The notes under the pieces were generated by a model, which saw only the letters and a list, made by a program, of their open reading frames with translations, did no database searches and was not told the origin of the DNA. DNA of 64,000 bases, taken from Bacillus sp. ISL-7 (GTDB lineage: Bacteria; Bacillota; Bacilli; Bacillales_B; DSM-18226). The stretch lies in the NCBI RefSeq assembly GCF_018613065.1, contig NZ_JAGGQW010000033.1, positions 1 to 64,000 on the forward strand, written 5' to 3'. Positions 33,593 to 46,783 of this stretch are shown in pieces (the first letter of the stretch is position 1; each line of letters starts with the position of its first letter). The position numbers and the translations under genes were made by a program.

Positions 33593-34780
33593 TTACTCAG
33601 TGATTGTAGTGATTGAACCTGAACCTACTGTACGTCCACCTTCACGAATAGAGAACTTAGTTCCTTCTTCGATTGCGATTGGAGCGATTAGTTCAACGAT
33701 CATTTCGATATGGTCGCCAGGCATAACCATTTCAGTGCCTTCTGGAAGCATACAAATACCAGTAATATCAGAAGTACGGAAATAGAATTGTGGACGGTAG
33801 TTTGAGAAGAATGGAGTATGACGTCCGCCTTCTTCTTTTGATAATACGTAAACTTGTGCTTTGAACTTTGTGTGTGGTGTGATTGACTTTGGTTTAGCCA
33901 ATACTTGACCACGTTCGATATCTTCACGTGCTACACCACGAAGAAGGGCACCGATGTTGTCACCAGCTTCAGCGAAATCAAGAAGTTTACGGAACATTTC
34001 TACACCTGTTACAGTAGTAGATTTTGGCTCTTCAGTGAAACCTACGATTTCAACTACGTCACCAACTTTAACTACACCACGCTCAACACGCCCTGTAGCA
34101 ACAGTTCCACGACCAGTGATTGAGAATACATCCTCAATTGGCATCATGAATGGCTTGTCAGTGTCACGAGTTGGTGTTGGAATCCACTCATCAACAGCAG
34201 TCATAAGTTCATTGATTTTTTCTTCCCATGCAGCATCGCCTTCTAATGCTTTAAGAGCAGAACCTTTGATAACTGGAGTGTCATCGCCTGGGAAGTCGTA
34301 TTCTGTTAATAGATCACGAATTTCCATTTCTACTAATTCAAGAAGCTCTTCATCGTCAACCATGTCACACTTGTTCATGAATACAACAAGGTATGGTACA
34401 CCTACTTGACGAGAAAGAAGGATGTGCTCACGAGTTTGTGGCATTGGGCCATCAGTTGCAGAAACAACTAGGATACCGCCGTCCATTTGCGCAGCACCAG
34501 TGATCATGTTTTTAACATAGTCAGCGTGTCCTGGGCAATCTACGTGTGCATAGTGACGAAGATCTGTTTCATATTCTACGTGTGCAGTAGAGATTGTGAT
34601 ACCACGTTCTTTTTCTTCTGGTGCACCGTCGATTTGATCGTATGCACGAGCTTCTGCTTTACCAGATTTAGCAAGAACAGAAGTGATTGCAGCTGTTAAA
34701 GTTGTTTTACCATGGTCAACGTGTCCGATTGTACCAATGTTAACGTGTGGCTTTGAACGGTCGAATTTAGCTTTACCCAT
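33593..34780 (-). CDS. tufA: Elongation factor Tu
   Basis: 395 residues. GTPase that brings aminoacyl-tRNA to the ribosome. [10 protein letters not shown] is the G1 loop, DCPGHADY G3 and NKCD G4; domains 2 and 3 follow from about residue 210. Own promoter at 34875-34903 in addition to read-through from fusA. Confidence 0.99.
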   Translation of the reverse strand: MGKAKFDRSKPHVNIGTIGHVDHGKTTLTAAITSVLAKSGKAEARAYDQIDGAPEEKERGITISTAHVEYETDLRHYAHVDCPGHADYVKNMITGAAQMDGGILVVSATDGPMPQTREHILLSRQVGVPYLVVFMNKCDMVDDEELLELVEMEIRDLLTEYDFPGDDTPVIKGSALKALEGDAAWEEKINELMTAVDEWIPTPTRDTDKPFMMPIEDVFSITGRGTVATGRVERGVVKVGDVVEIVGFTEEPKSTTVTGVEMFRKLLDFAEAGDNIGALLRGVAREDIERGQVLAKPKSITPHTKFKAQVYVLSKEEGGRHTPFFSNYRPQFYFRTSDITGICMLPEGTEMVMPGDHIEMIVELIAPIAIEEGTKFSIREGGRTVGSGSITTITE

Positions 34781-34830
34781 TAGGAAATCCTCCTCTAAAT
34801 TATAAAAATTTAAGTTTATTTTTTTTATGT

Positions 34831-34903
34831 AAGCCGTGAATATGGTTGTCCCTTACTCACGGCTTCCAATTGTAGTTATACTTTATCAAAAGATGAAAAT
34901 CAA
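34831..34903 (-). promoter_or_regulatory. tufA promoter with 5'-end hairpin
   Basis: TTGATT (34898-34903), 17 bases, TATAAC (34875-34880). The predicted transcript would start near 34868 and open almost at once with a perfect 9-bp hairpin AAGCCGTGA (34857-34865) / TCACGGCTT (34831-34839). No T-run follows, so it is not a terminator; a 5' stem of this kind may protect the mRNA from 5'-end decay. Confidence 0.65.
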
Positions 34904-36982
34904 TTATTCACCTTTATTTTTTTTGATGATTTCTTCCGAAATTGACTTTGGTACTTCTTCATAGTGATCAAAGTGCATAGAGAATACTCCACGACCTTGT
35001 GTGCTTGAACGAAGTGCTGTTGCATAACCAAACATTTCAGAAAGTGGAACCATTGAACGAACTACTTGAGCGTTACCGCGAGCATCCATACCTTCAACGC
35101 GACCGCGACGGGCAGTAAGTTGTCCCATAATATCGCCTAAATATTCTTCCGGAATAATAACTTCAACCCTCATAACAGGTTCTAGAATTACCGGACTACA
35201 TTTAGAAGCTGCGTTTTTAAGAGCCATGGAAGCAGCAATCTTAAATGCCATTTCTGATGAGTCAACATCATGGTAAGATCCATCAAAAAGTCTTGCTTTA
35301 ATATCAACTAATGGATACCCAGCAAGTACACCTCGATCAAGTGAATCTTCAAGTCCAGCTTGAACAGCAGGGATGTATTCACGAGGAACAACACCACCAA
35401 CAATACCGTTTACAAATTCGAAGCCTTTACCTTCATCATTTGGTGAGAATTCGATCCAAACGTGACCGAATTGTCCGCGACCACCAGATTGACGTGCGAA
35501 CTTACCTTCAACTGATGCAGATGAACGGAAAGTTTCACGGTATGCAACCTGTGGAGCACCTACGTTAGCTTCAACCTTAAATTCACGACGCATACGATCA
35601 ACGATGATATCTAGGTGCAACTCACCCATACCAGCGATGATAGTTTGACCAGTTTCCTGATCTGTATGAGCACGGAATGATGGGTCTTCTTCTTGAAGTT
35701 TTTGCAGAGCATTGGACATTTTATCCTGATCTGCTTTTGATTTTGGTTCAACTGAAAGTTGAATTACTGGTTCAGGGAATACCATTGACTCAAGGATAAC
35801 AAGGTTTTTGTCATCACAAAGAGTATCACCAGTAGTTGTATCTTTCAGTCCTACAGCTGCAGCAATATCACCGGCATAAACCTTAGAGATTTCTTTACGG
35901 CTATTTGCGTGCATTTGCAGGATACGTGCAACACGCTCACGCTTACCTTTTGTAGAGTTTTGAACATATGTTCCAGCCTCTAAAGTACCAGAGTATACGC
36001 GGAAGAATGTTAATTTTCCTACATAAGGATCTGTCATTACTTTAAATGCAAGCGCAGAGAATGGCTCTTCGTCACTTGAATGACGTTCGATTTCCTCATC
36101 TGAATCTGGAAGAGTACCTTTAATAGCTGCTACATCCAATGGTGATGGAAGGTAATCAATAACTGCATCTAACATAAGTTGAACACCTTTGTTTTTAAAA
36201 GCTGAACCACAGATTACAGGATAGAATTCAACATTAACGGTACCTTTACGAATACCAGCTTTAAGCTCTTCTTTAGTGATTTCCTCACCATTTAGATACT
36301 TATCCATTAAGTTTTCATCAAGTTCTGCAACTGCTTCTATTAACTTTTCGCGATGTTCTTCAGCTAATGCACGGTGTTCTTCAGGAATTTCACGTACCTC
36401 AATGTTTTCACCTAAGTCGTCTGCGTAGAATACTGCATTCATTTCCACAAGGTCAATGATTGCTTCAAACTCATCTTCAGCGCCGATAGGTAATTGGACC
36501 GGATGTGCATTTGCACCAAGACGTTCATGTAATGTCTTTACAGAATACAGGAAATCTGCTCCGATTTTGTCCATCTTGTTAACAAATACTACACGTGGTA
36601 CACCATAAGTGGTTGCTTGACGCCAAACTGTTTCAGTTTGTGGTTCAACACCTGACTGCGCATCTAGTACTGCTACCGCACCATCGAGTACACGAAGTGA
36701 ACGTTCAACTTCGATTGTAAAGTCTACGTGCCCTGGTGTGTCGATGATATTAACGCGGTGACCATGCCATTGTGCAGTTGTAGCCGCGGAAGTGATTGTA
36801 ATTCCACGCTCTTGTTCTTGCTCCATCCAGTCCATCTGAGATGCACCTTCATGTGTTTCACCAATCTTATGGATACGACCAGTGTAATAAAGAACACGCT
36901 CAGTGGTAGTCGTCTTACCAGCATCGATGTGAGCCATGATACCGATATTACGAGTGTTTGCTAAGGAGAACTCTCTTGCCAT
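34904..36982 (-). CDS. fusA: Elongation factor G
   Basis: 692 residues, five domains. [15 protein letters not shown] is the G1 loop, DTPGHVDF G3 and NKMD G4. Catalyses translocation and, with RRF, ribosome recycling. In the str operon between rpsG and tufA. Confidence 0.99.
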   Translation of the reverse strand: MAREFSLANTRNIGIMAHIDAGKTTTTERVLYYTGRIHKIGETHEGASQMDWMEQEQERGITITSAATTAQWHGHRVNIIDTPGHVDFTIEVERSLRVLDGAVAVLDAQSGVEPQTETVWRQATTYGVPRVVFVNKMDKIGADFLYSVKTLHERLGANAHPVQLPIGAEDEFEAIIDLVEMNAVFYADDLGENIEVREIPEEHRALAEEHREKLIEAVAELDENLMDKYLNGEEITKEELKAGIRKGTVNVEFYPVICGSAFKNKGVQLMLDAVIDYLPSPLDVAAIKGTLPDSDEEIERHSSDEEPFSALAFKVMTDPYVGKLTFFRVYSGTLEAGTYVQNSTKGKRERVARILQMHANSRKEISKVYAGDIAAAVGLKDTTTGDTLCDDKNLVILESMVFPEPVIQLSVEPKSKADQDKMSNALQKLQEEDPSFRAHTDQETGQTIIAGMGELHLDIIVDRMRREFKVEANVGAPQVAYRETFRSSASVEGKFARQSGGRGQFGHVWIEFSPNDEGKGFEFVNGIVGGVVPREYIPAVQAGLEDSLDRGVLAGYPLVDIKARLFDGSYHDVDSSEMAFKIAASMALKNAASKCSPVILEPVMRVEVIIPEEYLGDIMGQLTARRGRVEGMDARGNAQVVRSMVPLSEMFGYATALRSSTQGRGVFSMHFDHYEEVPKSISEEIIKKNKGE

Positions 36983-37030
36983 TGGGTCTTTCTCCTTCCT
37001 AGTTTAAAAGTTTTTATATTGAAGGTTAGA

Positions 37031-37501
37031 TTACCAACGATAGTGAGCAAACGCTTTGTTTGCTTCTGCCATTTTGTGTGTATCTTCACGCTTTTTAACA
37101 GCTGCACCAGTGTTATTGGCTGCATCCATGATTTCATTAGCTAAACGCTCTTCCATCGTTTTTTCTCCACGGTTACGCGAATAGTTCACCAACCAACGAA
37201 GACCTAAAGTTGCACGGCGGTCAGGACGCACCTCAATTGGAACTTGATAGTTAGCACCACCAACACGGCGAGCTTTAACTTCAAGTACAGGCATGATGTT
37301 TTTAAGCGCTGCTTCAAAAACTTCCATCGGCTCTTTGCCAGAGCGTTCACGAATCGTATCGAATGCAGAGTAAAGAATTTCTTGTGACTTACCTCTCTTA
37401 CCGTCAACCATCATTTTGTTGATTAAACGAGTAACTAATTTAGAGTTATAAAGTGGATCTGGTAACACGTCTCTTTTTGCTACAGGACCTTTACGTGGCA
37501 T
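37031..37501 (-). CDS. rpsG: 30S ribosomal protein S7
   Basis: 156 residues from the ATG at 37501 ([13 protein letters not shown], with GGAGG upstream); the in-frame start at 37519 falls before the ribosome site. S7 nucleates assembly of the 30S head. Confidence 0.98.
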   Translation of the reverse strand: MPRKGPVAKRDVLPDPLYNSKLVTRLINKMMVDGKRGKSQEILYSAFDTIRERSGKEPMEVFEAALKNIMPVLEVKARRVGGANYQVPIEVRPDRRATLGLRWLVNYSRNRGEKTMEERLANEIMDAANNTGAAVKKREDTHKMAEANKAFAHYRW

Positions 37502-37541
37502 TATATTTCCTCCTTTCAAAGAAGCTTCTATTTAAGTTGTT

Positions 37542-37979
<438 letters not shown>

Positions 37980-38066
37980 TCATTATTTGTAAGTCCACAC
38001 ATCCAGGTGGTTCATTTTTGTGCAAAAACAAAGTTCTTGCAGACTTTCTATCTACAAAAACAGCTT

Positions 38067-38315
38067 TTAGCGGATAATTGCAACAGTTGAAGCACCAACT
38101 TCAATCCCGCATGCTTTTCCGAGTTTTAGCATCGAATCCACATATAGGATAGGAACATTTATTTCAAGAGCTTCATTAACAACTTTCACTGTCACTTTCG
38201 GGTCAGCGTCATTTGCAACAATTAACTCTCGGACATTACCTTCTTTAAGTGCCTTGACTGTTTGTTTTGTTCCTATAACGAACTTTTGTGCCTGCAATAC
38301 TTTTTCATAAGACAT
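38067..38315 (-). CDS. rplGB: L7Ae-family K-turn-binding protein (YbxF type)
   Basis: 82 residues of the L7Ae/L30e fold, which binds kink-turns in [20 protein letters not shown] and VANDADPKV are conserved. Found between rpoC and rpsL as in Bacillus, with its own strong promoter at 38361-38389. Its role on the ribosome or riboswitches is not settled. Confidence 0.93.
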   Translation of the reverse strand: MSYEKVLQAQKFVIGTKQTVKALKEGNVRELIVANDADPKVTVKVVNEALEINVPILYVDSMLKLGKACGIEVGASTVAIIR

Positions 38316-38360
38316 AGTTCATATCCTCCAAAGTATCAGGTGAATAGGAGCACCTTTGAT

Positions 38361-38389
38361 ATAGTACCATCTTTACAAATAGATGTCAA
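38361..38389 (-). promoter_or_regulatory. Promoter of rplGB-str operon
   Basis: TTGACA (38384-38389), 17 bases, TACTAT (38361-38366), right after the rpoC terminator. Confidence 0.8.
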
Positions 38390-38415
38390 CACGACTTTAA
38401 ATAATTTCTTAAAAT

Positions 38416-38442
38416 AAGGAATCTGCTAGTCGCAGATCCCTT
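38416..38442 (-). terminator. rpoBC terminator
   Basis: AAGGGATCTGC / GCAGATTCCTT stem with a four-base loop, then ATTTTAAG on minus, just after the rpoC stop. Confidence 0.8.
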
Positions 38443-38449
38443 ATTATCA

Positions 38450-41400
38450 TTAATCAATAGTAACTGTTTCTTCAGAAGTGGTATCACGGAGTACAGGCTC
38501 AGCTTTACGATAACGAGGCATTCCTGTTCCAGCCGGGATCAGCTTTCCGATAATAACATTTTCTTTTAGACCTAGTAATTCATCACGTTTACCTTTGATA
38601 GCTGCATCGGTAAGAACTCTTGTTGTTTCTTGGAACGATGCTGCAGATAGGAATGAATCAGTTTCAAGCGACGCTTTGGTAATACCAAGTAATACTGGAC
38701 GACCTGTAGCCGGTAATTTGCCTGCTAATAATGCCTTTTCGTTCGCATCTGTAAACTGGTGAATATCCAGAAGTGTACCTGGAAGTACATCTGTTTCACC
38801 GGCATCACCGACACGTACTTTTCGTAACATTTGACGTACCATTACTTCCACGTGCTTATCGCCGATTTCTACCCCTTGCATACGGTAAACCTTCTGTACT
38901 TCTTTCAATAAGTACTCTTGAACAGAAGTAACGTCTTTTACTCGGATTAACTCTTTCGGATCAATCGAACCTTCAGTGAGTTCTTCACCACGAGCGACAT
39001 GATCATTTACTGCCACTTTCAAGCGTGCTGTATATGGAGCATTGTAAGTTCGTGATTCAACTTCACCTTGAACAACTATTTCATGCTGGCGATCACGACC
39101 TTCATTAATCCCAACAACAACACCTTCAATTTCAGTGATAACAGCTTGACCTTTAGGGTTACGGGCTTCAAAAATCTCTTGGATACGCGGTAAACCTTGA
39201 GTAATATCGTCTCCCGCAACACCACCTGTATGGAAGGTACGCATTGTTAACTGTGTACCTGGCTCTCCGATGGATTGTGCTGCAATAATACCAACAGATT
39301 CACCAACCTCCACCTCTTGACCAGTTGCCAGGTTGCGGCCGTAACACTTCTTACATACACCATGACGGGTATTACATGTAAACGCAGAACGTATTTTTAC
39401 TTGTTCAATACCTGCACCGACAATAATTTCTGCTAAATCCTCAGTAATTAAGCCATTTTCAGGGACAAGCACTTCTTTGGTTTCTGGATGTCTAATCGCA
39501 GTCCGTGCATGACGGCCAATTAGACGTTCATCCAATCCTTCGATAATTTCAGTTCCATCTTTTAAGGCGCTGATTAAGAAACCGCGATCTGTACCACAAT
39601 CATCTTCACGGACAATGACATCTTGGGCAACGTCAACAAGACGACGTGTTAAATAACCAGAGTCAGCAGTTTTCAGAGCCGTATCAGCAAGACCTTTACG
39701 CGCACCATGAGTGGAGATAAAGTACTCTAATACCGTTAATCCTTCACGGAAACTTGATTTAATCGGTAATTCAATAATTCGTCCAGCCGGGTTGGCCATC
39801 AGACCACGCATACCAGCTAACTGCGTAAAGTTAGACGCGTTACCACGGGCACCGGAATCACTCATCATAAAGATTGGATTCGATTTATTCAGGGATTTCA
39901 TTAGTTTACCTTGAATGGTGTCTTTTGCGGCACTCCAGATCGCAATAACACGATCGTAACGCTCATCTTCAGTAATTAGACCACGTCTGAACTGCTTCAA
40001 AACGTTATCTACTTTACCTTGTGCTTCTTTAAGAATTTCCTGCTTTTCAGGAAGTACGACAATGTCAGCTACACCAACCGTAAGTCCTGCTTTCGTTGAA
40101 TGCTTAAAGCCCAAGTCCTTCATGCGGTCAAGCATTTTTGACGTTTCGGTAATTTTGAAACGCTTGAATACTTCAGCAATGATATTTCCAAGGATTTTCT
40201 TTTTGAACGGATCAATTAATGGCATTTCTTGAATTTTCGCCTTAATGTCTTCGCCTTTTTCAACAAAATATTTTACAGGTGTTTCTACTTCCAAATTCTG
40301 TCTAGTTGGTTCATTAATATACGGGAATGATTTTGGCAGAATTTCATTGAAAATAAGTTTACCAACCGTTGTGATTAATAACTTATTATTTTGTTCTTCT
40401 GTGAATGTTTCATTTCCTAATGAGCCCGCATGGACAGCTACACGTGTATGCATGTGAACATAGCCGTTTTGATAAGCAAGTACTGCTTCGTTCGTGTCTT
40501 TAAAAATCATTCCCTCACCGACAGCGTCATCTCTTTCCAAGGTTAAGTAATAGTTACCTAAAACCATGTCTTGAGAAGGTGTAACAACTGGCTTACCATC
40601 TTTAGGGTTTAAGATATTTTGTGCTGCAAGCATTAATAAACGTGCTTCTGCTTGTGCCTCTGATGAAAGCGGCACGTGAACAGCCATTTGGTCACCATCA
40701 AAATCCGCATTGTATGCTGTACATACAAGAGGATGAAGACGAATCGCACGGCCTTCAACTAGTGTTGGTTCAAATGCTTGAATCCCTAATCTATGCAATG
40801 TAGGGGCTCGGTTTAATAATACCGGATGCTCTCTGATTACATCTTCAAGTACATCCCACACATCTGGAGATACTCTTTCTATTTTACGTTTTGCAGATTT
40901 GATGTTATGTGCTAAGCCCTTTTCAACGAGTTCCTTCATAACAAATGGCTTAAATAGTTCTAACGCCATTTCTTTAGGAAGTCCGCACTGATACATTTTT
41001 AGGTTTGGTCCTACAACGATAACGGAACGTCCAGAATAATCTACACGTTTTCCAAGCAAGTTTTGACGGAAACGGCCTTGCTTTCCTTTTAGCATATGGG
41101 AAAGTGACTTCAATGGACGGTTACCTGGTCCTGTAACTGGACGCCCGCGGCGGCCGTTATCAATCAAGGCATCAACTGCTTCTTGAAGCATCCGTTTTTC
41201 ATTCTGAACAATAATGCTTGGAGCACCTAAATCTAACAAACGCTTTAGGCGGTTATTACGGTTTATTACACGACGATAAAGATCGTTTAAGTCAGATGTC
41301 GCAAATCTCCCCCCATCCAATTGAACCATTGGACGAAGTTCAGGAGGTATAACTGGAAGAACGTCAAGAATCATCCATGAAGGCTCATTTCCAGAACCAC

Positions 41401-42049
41401 GGAATGCTTCCAGCACTTCAAGGCGTTTAATCGCACGCGTACGACGCTGACCTTGTGCACTTTTTAATTCCTCTTTTAAGGCGTCTACTTCCTTGTTTAA
41501 ATCGATATCAAAAAGAAGTTTTTTAATTGCTTCTGCACCCATGGCAGCTTGGAATTTGTTTCCGTACTTTTCACGGTATGCCCGATATTCTTTTTCAGAT
41601 AATAGCTGCTTTTTATCAAGAGCTGTATCACCGGATTCCGTCACTACATAAGAAGCAAAGTAGATGATTTCCTCCAAAGCCCTTGGTGACATGTCTAAAA
41701 CAAGTCCCATTCGGCTTGGAATTCCTTTAAAGTACCATATATGTGAAACTGGTGCAGCAAGCTCGATGTGCCCCATTCGTTCACGACGAACTTTAGCACG
41801 AGTTACTTCCACACCACAGCGGTCACATACAACGCCTTTATAACGGACACGCTTGTACTTCCCGCAATGACATTCCCAGTCCTTCGTTGGACCGAAAATT
41901 CGCTCACAGAATAAACCATCCTTTTCAGGCTTTAATGTACGATAGTTAATCGTTTCTGGTTTTTTGACTTCTCCGAAAGACCATGAACGGATTTTGTCCG
42001 GTGAAGCAAGACCAATCTTCATATACTCAAAATTATTAACATCCAGCAA
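38450..42049 (-). CDS. rpoC: RNA polymerase beta' subunit
   Basis: 1199 residues, exactly the Bacillus length, from a TTG at 42049 ([10 protein letters not shown]) with AGGGAGG seven bases upstream. The frame stays open to an ATG at 42259 but that extra stretch is made of an intergenic repeat and has no ribosome site. The zinc site CHCGKY...CDRCG near 60-78, the catalytic NADFDGDQM loop near 447, and the second cysteine cluster [13 protein letters not shown] near 880 are present. Last gene of the rpoBC operon. Confidence 0.98.
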   Translation of the reverse strand: MLDVNNFEYMKIGLASPDKIRSWSFGEVKKPETINYRTLKPEKDGLFCERIFGPTKDWECHCGKYKRVRYKGVVCDRCGVEVTRAKVRRERMGHIELAAPVSHIWYFKGIPSRMGLVLDMSPRALEEIIYFASYVVTESGDTALDKKQLLSEKEYRAYREKYGNKFQAAMGAEAIKKLLFDIDLNKEVDALKEELKSAQGQRRTRAIKRLEVLEAFRGSGNEPSWMILDVLPVIPPELRPMVQLDGGRFATSDLNDLYRRVINRNNRLKRLLDLGAPSIIVQNEKRMLQEAVDALIDNGRRGRPVTGPGNRPLKSLSHMLKGKQGRFRQNLLGKRVDYSGRSVIVVGPNLKMYQCGLPKEMALELFKPFVMKELVEKGLAHNIKSAKRKIERVSPDVWDVLEDVIREHPVLLNRAPTLHRLGIQAFEPTLVEGRAIRLHPLVCTAYNADFDGDQMAVHVPLSSEAQAEARLLMLAAQNILNPKDGKPVVTPSQDMVLGNYYLTLERDDAVGEGMIFKDTNEAVLAYQNGYVHMHTRVAVHAGSLGNETFTEEQNNKLLITTVGKLIFNEILPKSFPYINEPTRQNLEVETPVKYFVEKGEDIKAKIQEMPLIDPFKKKILGNIIAEVFKRFKITETSKMLDRMKDLGFKHSTKAGLTVGVADIVVLPEKQEILKEAQGKVDNVLKQFRRGLITEDERYDRVIAIWSAAKDTIQGKLMKSLNKSNPIFMMSDSGARGNASNFTQLAGMRGLMANPAGRIIELPIKSSFREGLTVLEYFISTHGARKGLADTALKTADSGYLTRRLVDVAQDVIVREDDCGTDRGFLISALKDGTEIIEGLDERLIGRHARTAIRHPETKEVLVPENGLITEDLAEIIVGAGIEQVKIRSAFTCNTRHGVCKKCYGRNLATGQEVEVGESVGIIAAQSIGEPGTQLTMRTFHTGGVAGDDITQGLPRIQEIFEARNPKGQAVITEIEGVVVGINEGRDRQHEIVVQGEVESRTYNAPYTARLKVAVNDHVARGEELTEGSIDPKELIRVKDVTSVQEYLLKEVQKVYRMQGVEIGDKHVEVMVRQMLRKVRVGDAGETDVLPGTLLDIHQFTDANEKALLAGKLPATGRPVLLGITKASLETDSFLSAASFQETTRVLTDAAIKGKRDELLGLKENVIIGKLIPAGTGMPRYRKAEPVLRDTTSEETVTID

Positions 42050-42096
42050 GGGGCCTACCTCCCTTTTGATATCTCCAGGTTTTACCCTTATTGCGT

Positions 42097-42218
42097 TATA
42101 AAGCGGAAGCGCGCGTCTTAGCCCCGACAAGCATAAGACGAAATCCGCAAGAAGGCGTCTTTTGCCTTCTGGAGGATTTTGGCTTATGACCTCGAGGGGT
42201 TGCGCGCTGCAGCTAGGA
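42097..42218 (-). repeat. Bacillaceae intergenic repeat between rpoB and rpoC
   Basis: On minus it begins CTAGCTGCAGCGCGC, passes CCCCTCGAGGTCATAAGCC and CTTATGCTTGTCGGGG, and ends GCGCTTCCGCTTT, the outline of a dispersed repeat seen in other spacers here (57010-57050, 57600-57735, 58428-58462). Internal inverted repeats (CATAAGCC...CTTATG, AAGGC...GCCTT) would fold the RNA into a long hairpin. Confidence 0.7.
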
Positions 42219-42227
42219 ATCAAGTTA

Positions 42228-42254
42228 AGTTGGAGTGCAGATTGCACTCCAACT
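42228..42254 (-). other. Perfect 12-bp hairpin just after rpoB
   Basis: AGTTGGAGTGCA / TGCACTCCAACT with a three-base loop, 12 bases past the rpoB stop. No T-run follows on minus, so it is more likely an RNA processing or stabilising stem than a terminator. Confidence 0.7.
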
Positions 42255-42265
42255 AGCATATATTA

Positions 42266-45200
42266 TTACTCTTTTGAACCGACTTTTTCAGATTCAAATG
42301 CTTGCTCAGGAACGATGTTTAACGTATCGACTTGTTGTAAGTCATCGTCATCTTCCGTATCGCGCATTTCGATTTCTTCTTCATCACCAGAAAGAATTTT
42401 TACATCCATTCCAAGACTCTGAAGTTCTTTAATTAATACTTTGAATGATTCAGGAACACCAGGTTCTGGAACATTTTCGCCTTTAACAATCGCTTCATAT
42501 GTTTTCACACGACCAACAACGTCATCTGATTTAACAGTAAGAATTTCTTGAAGTGTGTATGCTGCTCCGTATGCTTCAAGTGCCCAAACTTCCATCTCAC
42601 CAAAGCGCTGTCCGCCAAATTGAGCTTTACCGCCCAATGGCTGCTGCGTAACAAGTGAGTAAGGACCAGTTGAACGGGCATGGAGTTTATCATCGACCAT
42701 GTGTGCAAGTTTAATCATATACATGACACCCACAGAGACACGGTTATCAAATGGTTCCCCAGAACGGCCATCATAAAGGACCGTTTTCGCATCACGAGCC
42801 ATTCCTGCTTCTTCAATCGTTCCCCAAACATCTTCTTCACGCGCTCCATCAAATACAGGAGAAGCGACATGAATACCTAGGTAGCGAGCTGCCATCCCAA
42901 GGTGAAGTTCAAGCACCTGTCCAATGTTCATACGTGAAGGTACGCCCAGTGGATTTAACATGATATCAACAGGTGTACCATCTGGTAAAAACGGCATATC
43001 TTCTTCCGGTAAAATACGAGAGATTACCCCTTTGTTACCATGACGTCCCGCCATTTTATCTCCCTCAGAAATCTTACGCTTCTGAACGATATAAACACGG
43101 ACCAGTTGATTCACACCTGGTGGCAGTTCATCGCCATCTTCACGATTAAAGACTTTTACATCAAGAACAATTCCGCCGCCGCCATGTGGAACTCGTAGTG
43201 ACGTATCACGAACTTCACGTGCCTTTTCACCAAAGATCGCGTGTAAAAGACGTTCTTCTGCCGTTAATTCTGTAACTCCTTTTGGCGTAACTTTACCAAC
43301 AAGGAGATCTCCGTCTTTAACTTCAGCACCGGTACGGATAATTCCACGCTCATCCAAGTTGCGAAGGGCATCTTCACCCACGTTTGGAATATCACGTGTA
43401 ATTTCTTCAGGTCCAAGCTTTGTATCACGAGATTCTGACTCGTATTCTTCGATATGGATAGATGTGTATACATCATCTTTAACAAGACGTTGACTCATAA
43501 TAATCGCATCTTCATAGTTATAGCCATCCCATGTCATAAAGGCAACAAGGACGTTGCGTCCAAGGGCTAATTCGCCAAGTTCCATTGATGGACCATCAGC
43601 AAGAATTTCGCCTTTTGTTACGCGGTTGCCCACAGCAACGATTGGACGTTGGTTATAACATGTTCCTTGATTGGAACGGATGAATTTTAACATACGGTAC
43701 TTATCAAGATTACCTTTAACCTCTTGACCATCAACAATATTAATGCGACGTACCCATACTTCACGTGCTTCTACATGCTCAACAATACCTTCGTGCTTAC
43801 AGATAACCGCAGCACCTGAGTCTTTACCGGATACGTATTCCATACCCGTTCCAACTGTAGGAGCTTCTGGCTGCATAAGCGGTACTGCTTGACGCTGCAT
43901 GTTCGCACCCATAAGGGCACGGTTGGAGTCATCGTTTTCAAGGAATGGGATACAAGCTGTTGCCGCAGACACAACCTGCTTTGGCGATACATCCATATAA
44001 TCAATTCGTTCACGTTTAACTACCGTGTTTTCACCACGGAAACGAGCAACAACATCTTCATCGACGAATGAACCATCATCACTTAGACGAGAATTCGCTT
44101 GGGCTGTAACATAGTTATCTTCTTCATCAGCAGTTAAGTAATCAATCCGACTCGTAACTTTCCCTGTATCAGGGTCGACACGACGGTAAGGTGTTTCAAT
44201 AAACCCAAAACGGTTTACTTTTGCATAAGATGATAACGAGTTAATCAGACCAATGTTCGGACCCTCTGGCGTTTCGATCGGACACATACGACCATAGTGG
44301 GAGTAGTGAACGTCACGAACTTCGAACCCAGCGCGCTCACGCGTTAAACCACCAGGCCCTAAGGCAGATAGTCGACGCTTGTGTGTTAATTCAGCAAGCG
44401 GGTTGGTTTGATCCATGAACTGCGATAACTGAGAGCTTCCAAAGAACTCTTTAATCGAAGCAATAACTGGACGGATATTGATCAATTGCTGCGGTGTAAT
44501 CGTAGCAGTATCTTGGATTGACATTCTTTCGCGAACAACACGTTCCATCCGGGATAATCCAATACGGAACTGATTTTGTAAGAGTTCTCCTACAGAACGA
44601 AGACGTCTATTACCAAGATGGTCAATATCATCTGTATCGCCTACACCATGCAGTAAATTAAAGAAGTAGCTAATAGATGCAATGATATCTGCAGGTGTAA
44701 TATTTTTAATTGGTTCGGCAACATAGGCATTACCTAAAACATTAATGACTTTTTCATTTTCATCGCCAGGAGCATAAATCTTAATGTCCTGAAGAGTAAT
44801 CTCTTCATCTACCACGCCGCCATAAGGATTGAAGCCTTTGAAGTTTATATTCTTTTCCAAGGCTGGTAAGACTCTATCCAGGTTTCTTCTGTCTAGAACT
44901 GTTCCCTTTTCAGCGATAATTTCGCCCGTTTCAGGATCCGCAAGGGATTCTGCTAAGCGCTGGTTGAATAAGCGATTTTTAATATGAAGCTTTTTATTAA
45001 TTTTATAACGGCCTACATTCGCAAGATCATATCGCTTTGGATCGAAGAAACGCGAAATTAATAGACTCTTTGCGTTTTCAACAGTAGGGGGTTCACCCGG
45101 ACGAAGTCGCTCATAAATTTCTAGAAGCGCTTTGTCAACACCTTCTGTATTGTCCTTCTCTAATGTGTTACGGATGTACTCGTTATCACCGATCAATTCG

Positions 45201-45823
45201 ATGATTTCTTGGTCAGAACCGAAGCCAAGTGCACGCAAAAGAACCGTAACGGGCAGTTTCCGAGTACGATCTATTCTCACATATACGACATCTTTGGCGT
45301 CTGTTTCATATTCCAGCCAAGCGCCGCGGTTCGGAATGACAGTAGCCGAGTAGCCACGTTTTCCATTTTTATCGAGTTTCCCACTAAAGTATACGCTCGG
45401 AGAACGCACTAATTGTGAAACGATAACACGCTCTGCCCCGTTAATGACAAACGTACCCGTTTCAGTCATAAGTGGAAAATCACCCATAAAAACATCTTGA
45501 TCTTTTACTTCGCCTGTTTCTTTGTTTACAAGACGTACTTTTACACGTAATGGAGCAGAATATGTAACGTCCCGTTCTTTTGATTCTTCAACAGAATACT
45601 TTGGATCGCCAAGGCTGTAATCAATAAATTCTAGTGATAGGTTACCAGTAAAGTCTTCTATTGGTGAAATATCCTGGAACATTTCACGCAAACCCTCATC
45701 AAGAAACCATTGATAGGAAGAGGTTTGGATTTCAATAAGATTTGGTAATTCTAAAACTTCACTGATTCGTGCGTAACTTCTTCGTTGGCGGTGTCGTCCA
45801 TACTGAACTAGTTGACCTGTCAA
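42266..45823 (-). CDS. rpoB: RNA polymerase beta subunit
   Basis: 1185 residues from TTG at 45823 ([13 protein letters not shown]), with GAGGGGTG six bases before it; the GTG nine bases upstream lies inside the ribosome site. The rifampicin pocket (about residues 460-490, [19 protein letters not shown]) has the ordinary residues, so no rifampicin resistance is predicted. The acidic C-terminal tail is shorter than in B. subtilis and diverged. Followed by rpoC after a 216-bp spacer, unusually long, holding a hairpin and a repeat. Confidence 0.98.
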   Translation of the reverse strand: MTGQLVQYGRHRQRRSYARISEVLELPNLIEIQTSSYQWFLDEGLREMFQDISPIEDFTGNLSLEFIDYSLGDPKYSVEESKERDVTYSAPLRVKVRLVNKETGEVKDQDVFMGDFPLMTETGTFVINGAERVIVSQLVRSPSVYFSGKLDKNGKRGYSATVIPNRGAWLEYETDAKDVVYVRIDRTRKLPVTVLLRALGFGSDQEIIELIGDNEYIRNTLEKDNTEGVDKALLEIYERLRPGEPPTVENAKSLLISRFFDPKRYDLANVGRYKINKKLHIKNRLFNQRLAESLADPETGEIIAEKGTVLDRRNLDRVLPALEKNINFKGFNPYGGVVDEEITLQDIKIYAPGDENEKVINVLGNAYVAEPIKNITPADIIASISYFFNLLHGVGDTDDIDHLGNRRLRSVGELLQNQFRIGLSRMERVVRERMSIQDTATITPQQLINIRPVIASIKEFFGSSQLSQFMDQTNPLAELTHKRRLSALGPGGLTRERAGFEVRDVHYSHYGRMCPIETPEGPNIGLINSLSSYAKVNRFGFIETPYRRVDPDTGKVTSRIDYLTADEEDNYVTAQANSRLSDDGSFVDEDVVARFRGENTVVKRERIDYMDVSPKQVVSAATACIPFLENDDSNRALMGANMQRQAVPLMQPEAPTVGTGMEYVSGKDSGAAVICKHEGIVEHVEAREVWVRRINIVDGQEVKGNLDKYRMLKFIRSNQGTCYNQRPIVAVGNRVTKGEILADGPSMELGELALGRNVLVAFMTWDGYNYEDAIIMSQRLVKDDVYTSIHIEEYESESRDTKLGPEEITRDIPNVGEDALRNLDERGIIRTGAEVKDGDLLVGKVTPKGVTELTAEERLLHAIFGEKAREVRDTSLRVPHGGGGIVLDVKVFNREDGDELPPGVNQLVRVYIVQKRKISEGDKMAGRHGNKGVISRILPEEDMPFLPDGTPVDIMLNPLGVPSRMNIGQVLELHLGMAARYLGIHVASPVFDGAREEDVWGTIEEAGMARDAKTVLYDGRSGEPFDNRVSVGVMYMIKLAHMVDDKLHARSTGPYSLVTQQPLGGKAQFGGQRFGEMEVWALEAYGAAYTLQEILTVKSDDVVGRVKTYEAIVKGENVPEPGVPESFKVLIKELQSLGMDVKILSGDEEEIEMRDTEDDDDLQQVDTLNIVPEQAFESEKVGSKE

Positions 45824-46050
45824 CTGATTCACCCCTCAAATCAAGCGTTATTATTAAAATCTATTAGCGTTTATGGATCAGAATTTTACTTCCTTTCCAA
45901 TAAACAAAAAGAAAAAGGGTTTTTTACTAAAAACCACATTTTCACATTTTGACTATTATTTTGTCATCATTTCCTTAATATCCCTTTTTTATACGTTGAA
46001 ATTAAGTATTTTAAGGAATAATTCGGAAATTATTATGATGGCATTTTATA

Positions 46051-46079
46051 ATGCTATCATAGTGACATTTTCAAGTCAA
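46051..46079 (-). promoter_or_regulatory. rpoBC promoter
   Basis: TTGACT (46074-46079), 17 bases, TAGCAT (46051-46056). The -35 box overlaps the stop of the upstream methyltransferase gene. The leader to rpoB is about 220 nt and contains the hairpin GGTTTTTAGTAAAAAACC (45916-45933) followed by CTTTTTC, which could attenuate. Confidence 0.65.
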
Positions 46080-46687
46080 CTTTTTTGTGCCTTTATGACA
46101 AAATAACCTTTGGATTTGTCAATAGTTTCGACGTGGTTAAATAAATTATTTAATTTTTCAATTGCGGATGGTGCTCCTTGTTTCTTTTGAATGACAACCC
46201 AGAGCTCACCCTGAGATGTAAGATGCTCGAAGCTTTGTTCAAAAATATCATGAACCGTTTTTTTCCCCGCTCTTATCGGTGGATTTGTTAAAATAGCTGC
46301 AAACGTGTTTTCTTTTACATTCAGCAAACGATCACTTTCATATATCTTAACATTCTGTATGCGATTAAGTTCTGCATTTTCCTTCGCCAAAGCAATCGCC
46401 CGTTCATTAACATCAATCATATGTATCATACGATCGTGGTAAAATTTCGCAATCGAAAGACCAATTGGTCCATAGCCGCAGCCTACATCCAGAAGTAATC
46501 CATCTGCATTCGGCATTTCAAAAGACTCAATTAATAAACGTGAGCCGAAATCTACTTCTCTTTTTGAAAAAACACCGTTATCCGTTTTAAAACGGAACTG
46601 GTTATTTTTTAAAGTGTAATCCCAAAATTTCGGGTCACTTTCAACCCTCTGCATTCGAGAATAGTAGTGTTCAGACAACTGACTCAC
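46076..46687 (-). CDS. RsmC-like SAM methyltransferase (YbxB type)
   Basis: 203 residues. LLLDVGCGYGPIGL near 64 is the SAM-binding loop and NPPIRAGK near 134 is the NPPx catalytic motif of N2-guanine methyltransferases. Bacterial RsmC modifies G1207 of 16S rRNA; this single-domain version lacks the N-terminal duplicate of the E. coli enzyme. Lies between rplL and rpoB as in Bacillus. Confidence 0.85.
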   Translation of the reverse strand: MSQLSEHYYSRMQRVESDPKFWDYTLKNNQFRFKTDNGVFSKREVDFGSRLLIESFEMPNADGLLLDVGCGYGPIGLSIAKFYHDRMIHMIDVNERAIALAKENAELNRIQNVKIYESDRLLNVKENTFAAILTNPPIRAGKKTVHDIFEQSFEHLTSQGELWVVIQKKQGAPSAIEKLNNLFNHVETIDKSKGYFVIKAQKS

Positions 46688-46747
46688 CTCCGAGGAATAT
46701 TAATAATTGAAGATAACCGAGGACTAAAAATTTAGTTAAGGCAAAAA

Positions 46748-46770
46748 AAGCCCGCTTATACAGCGAGCTT
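46748..46770 (-). terminator. rplJL terminator
   Basis: AAGCTCGCT / AGCGGGCTT stem (one G-T pair) with TTTTTTTG following on minus, 14 bases after the rplL stop. Confidence 0.85.
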
Positions 46771-46783
46771 TTTTATAAGATTA

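Noticed and set aside
42050..42259. N-terminally extended RpoC starting at 42259
   Set aside because: No ribosome site, sequence is an intergenic repeat, and the TTG at 42049 has a strong site and gives the exact family length.
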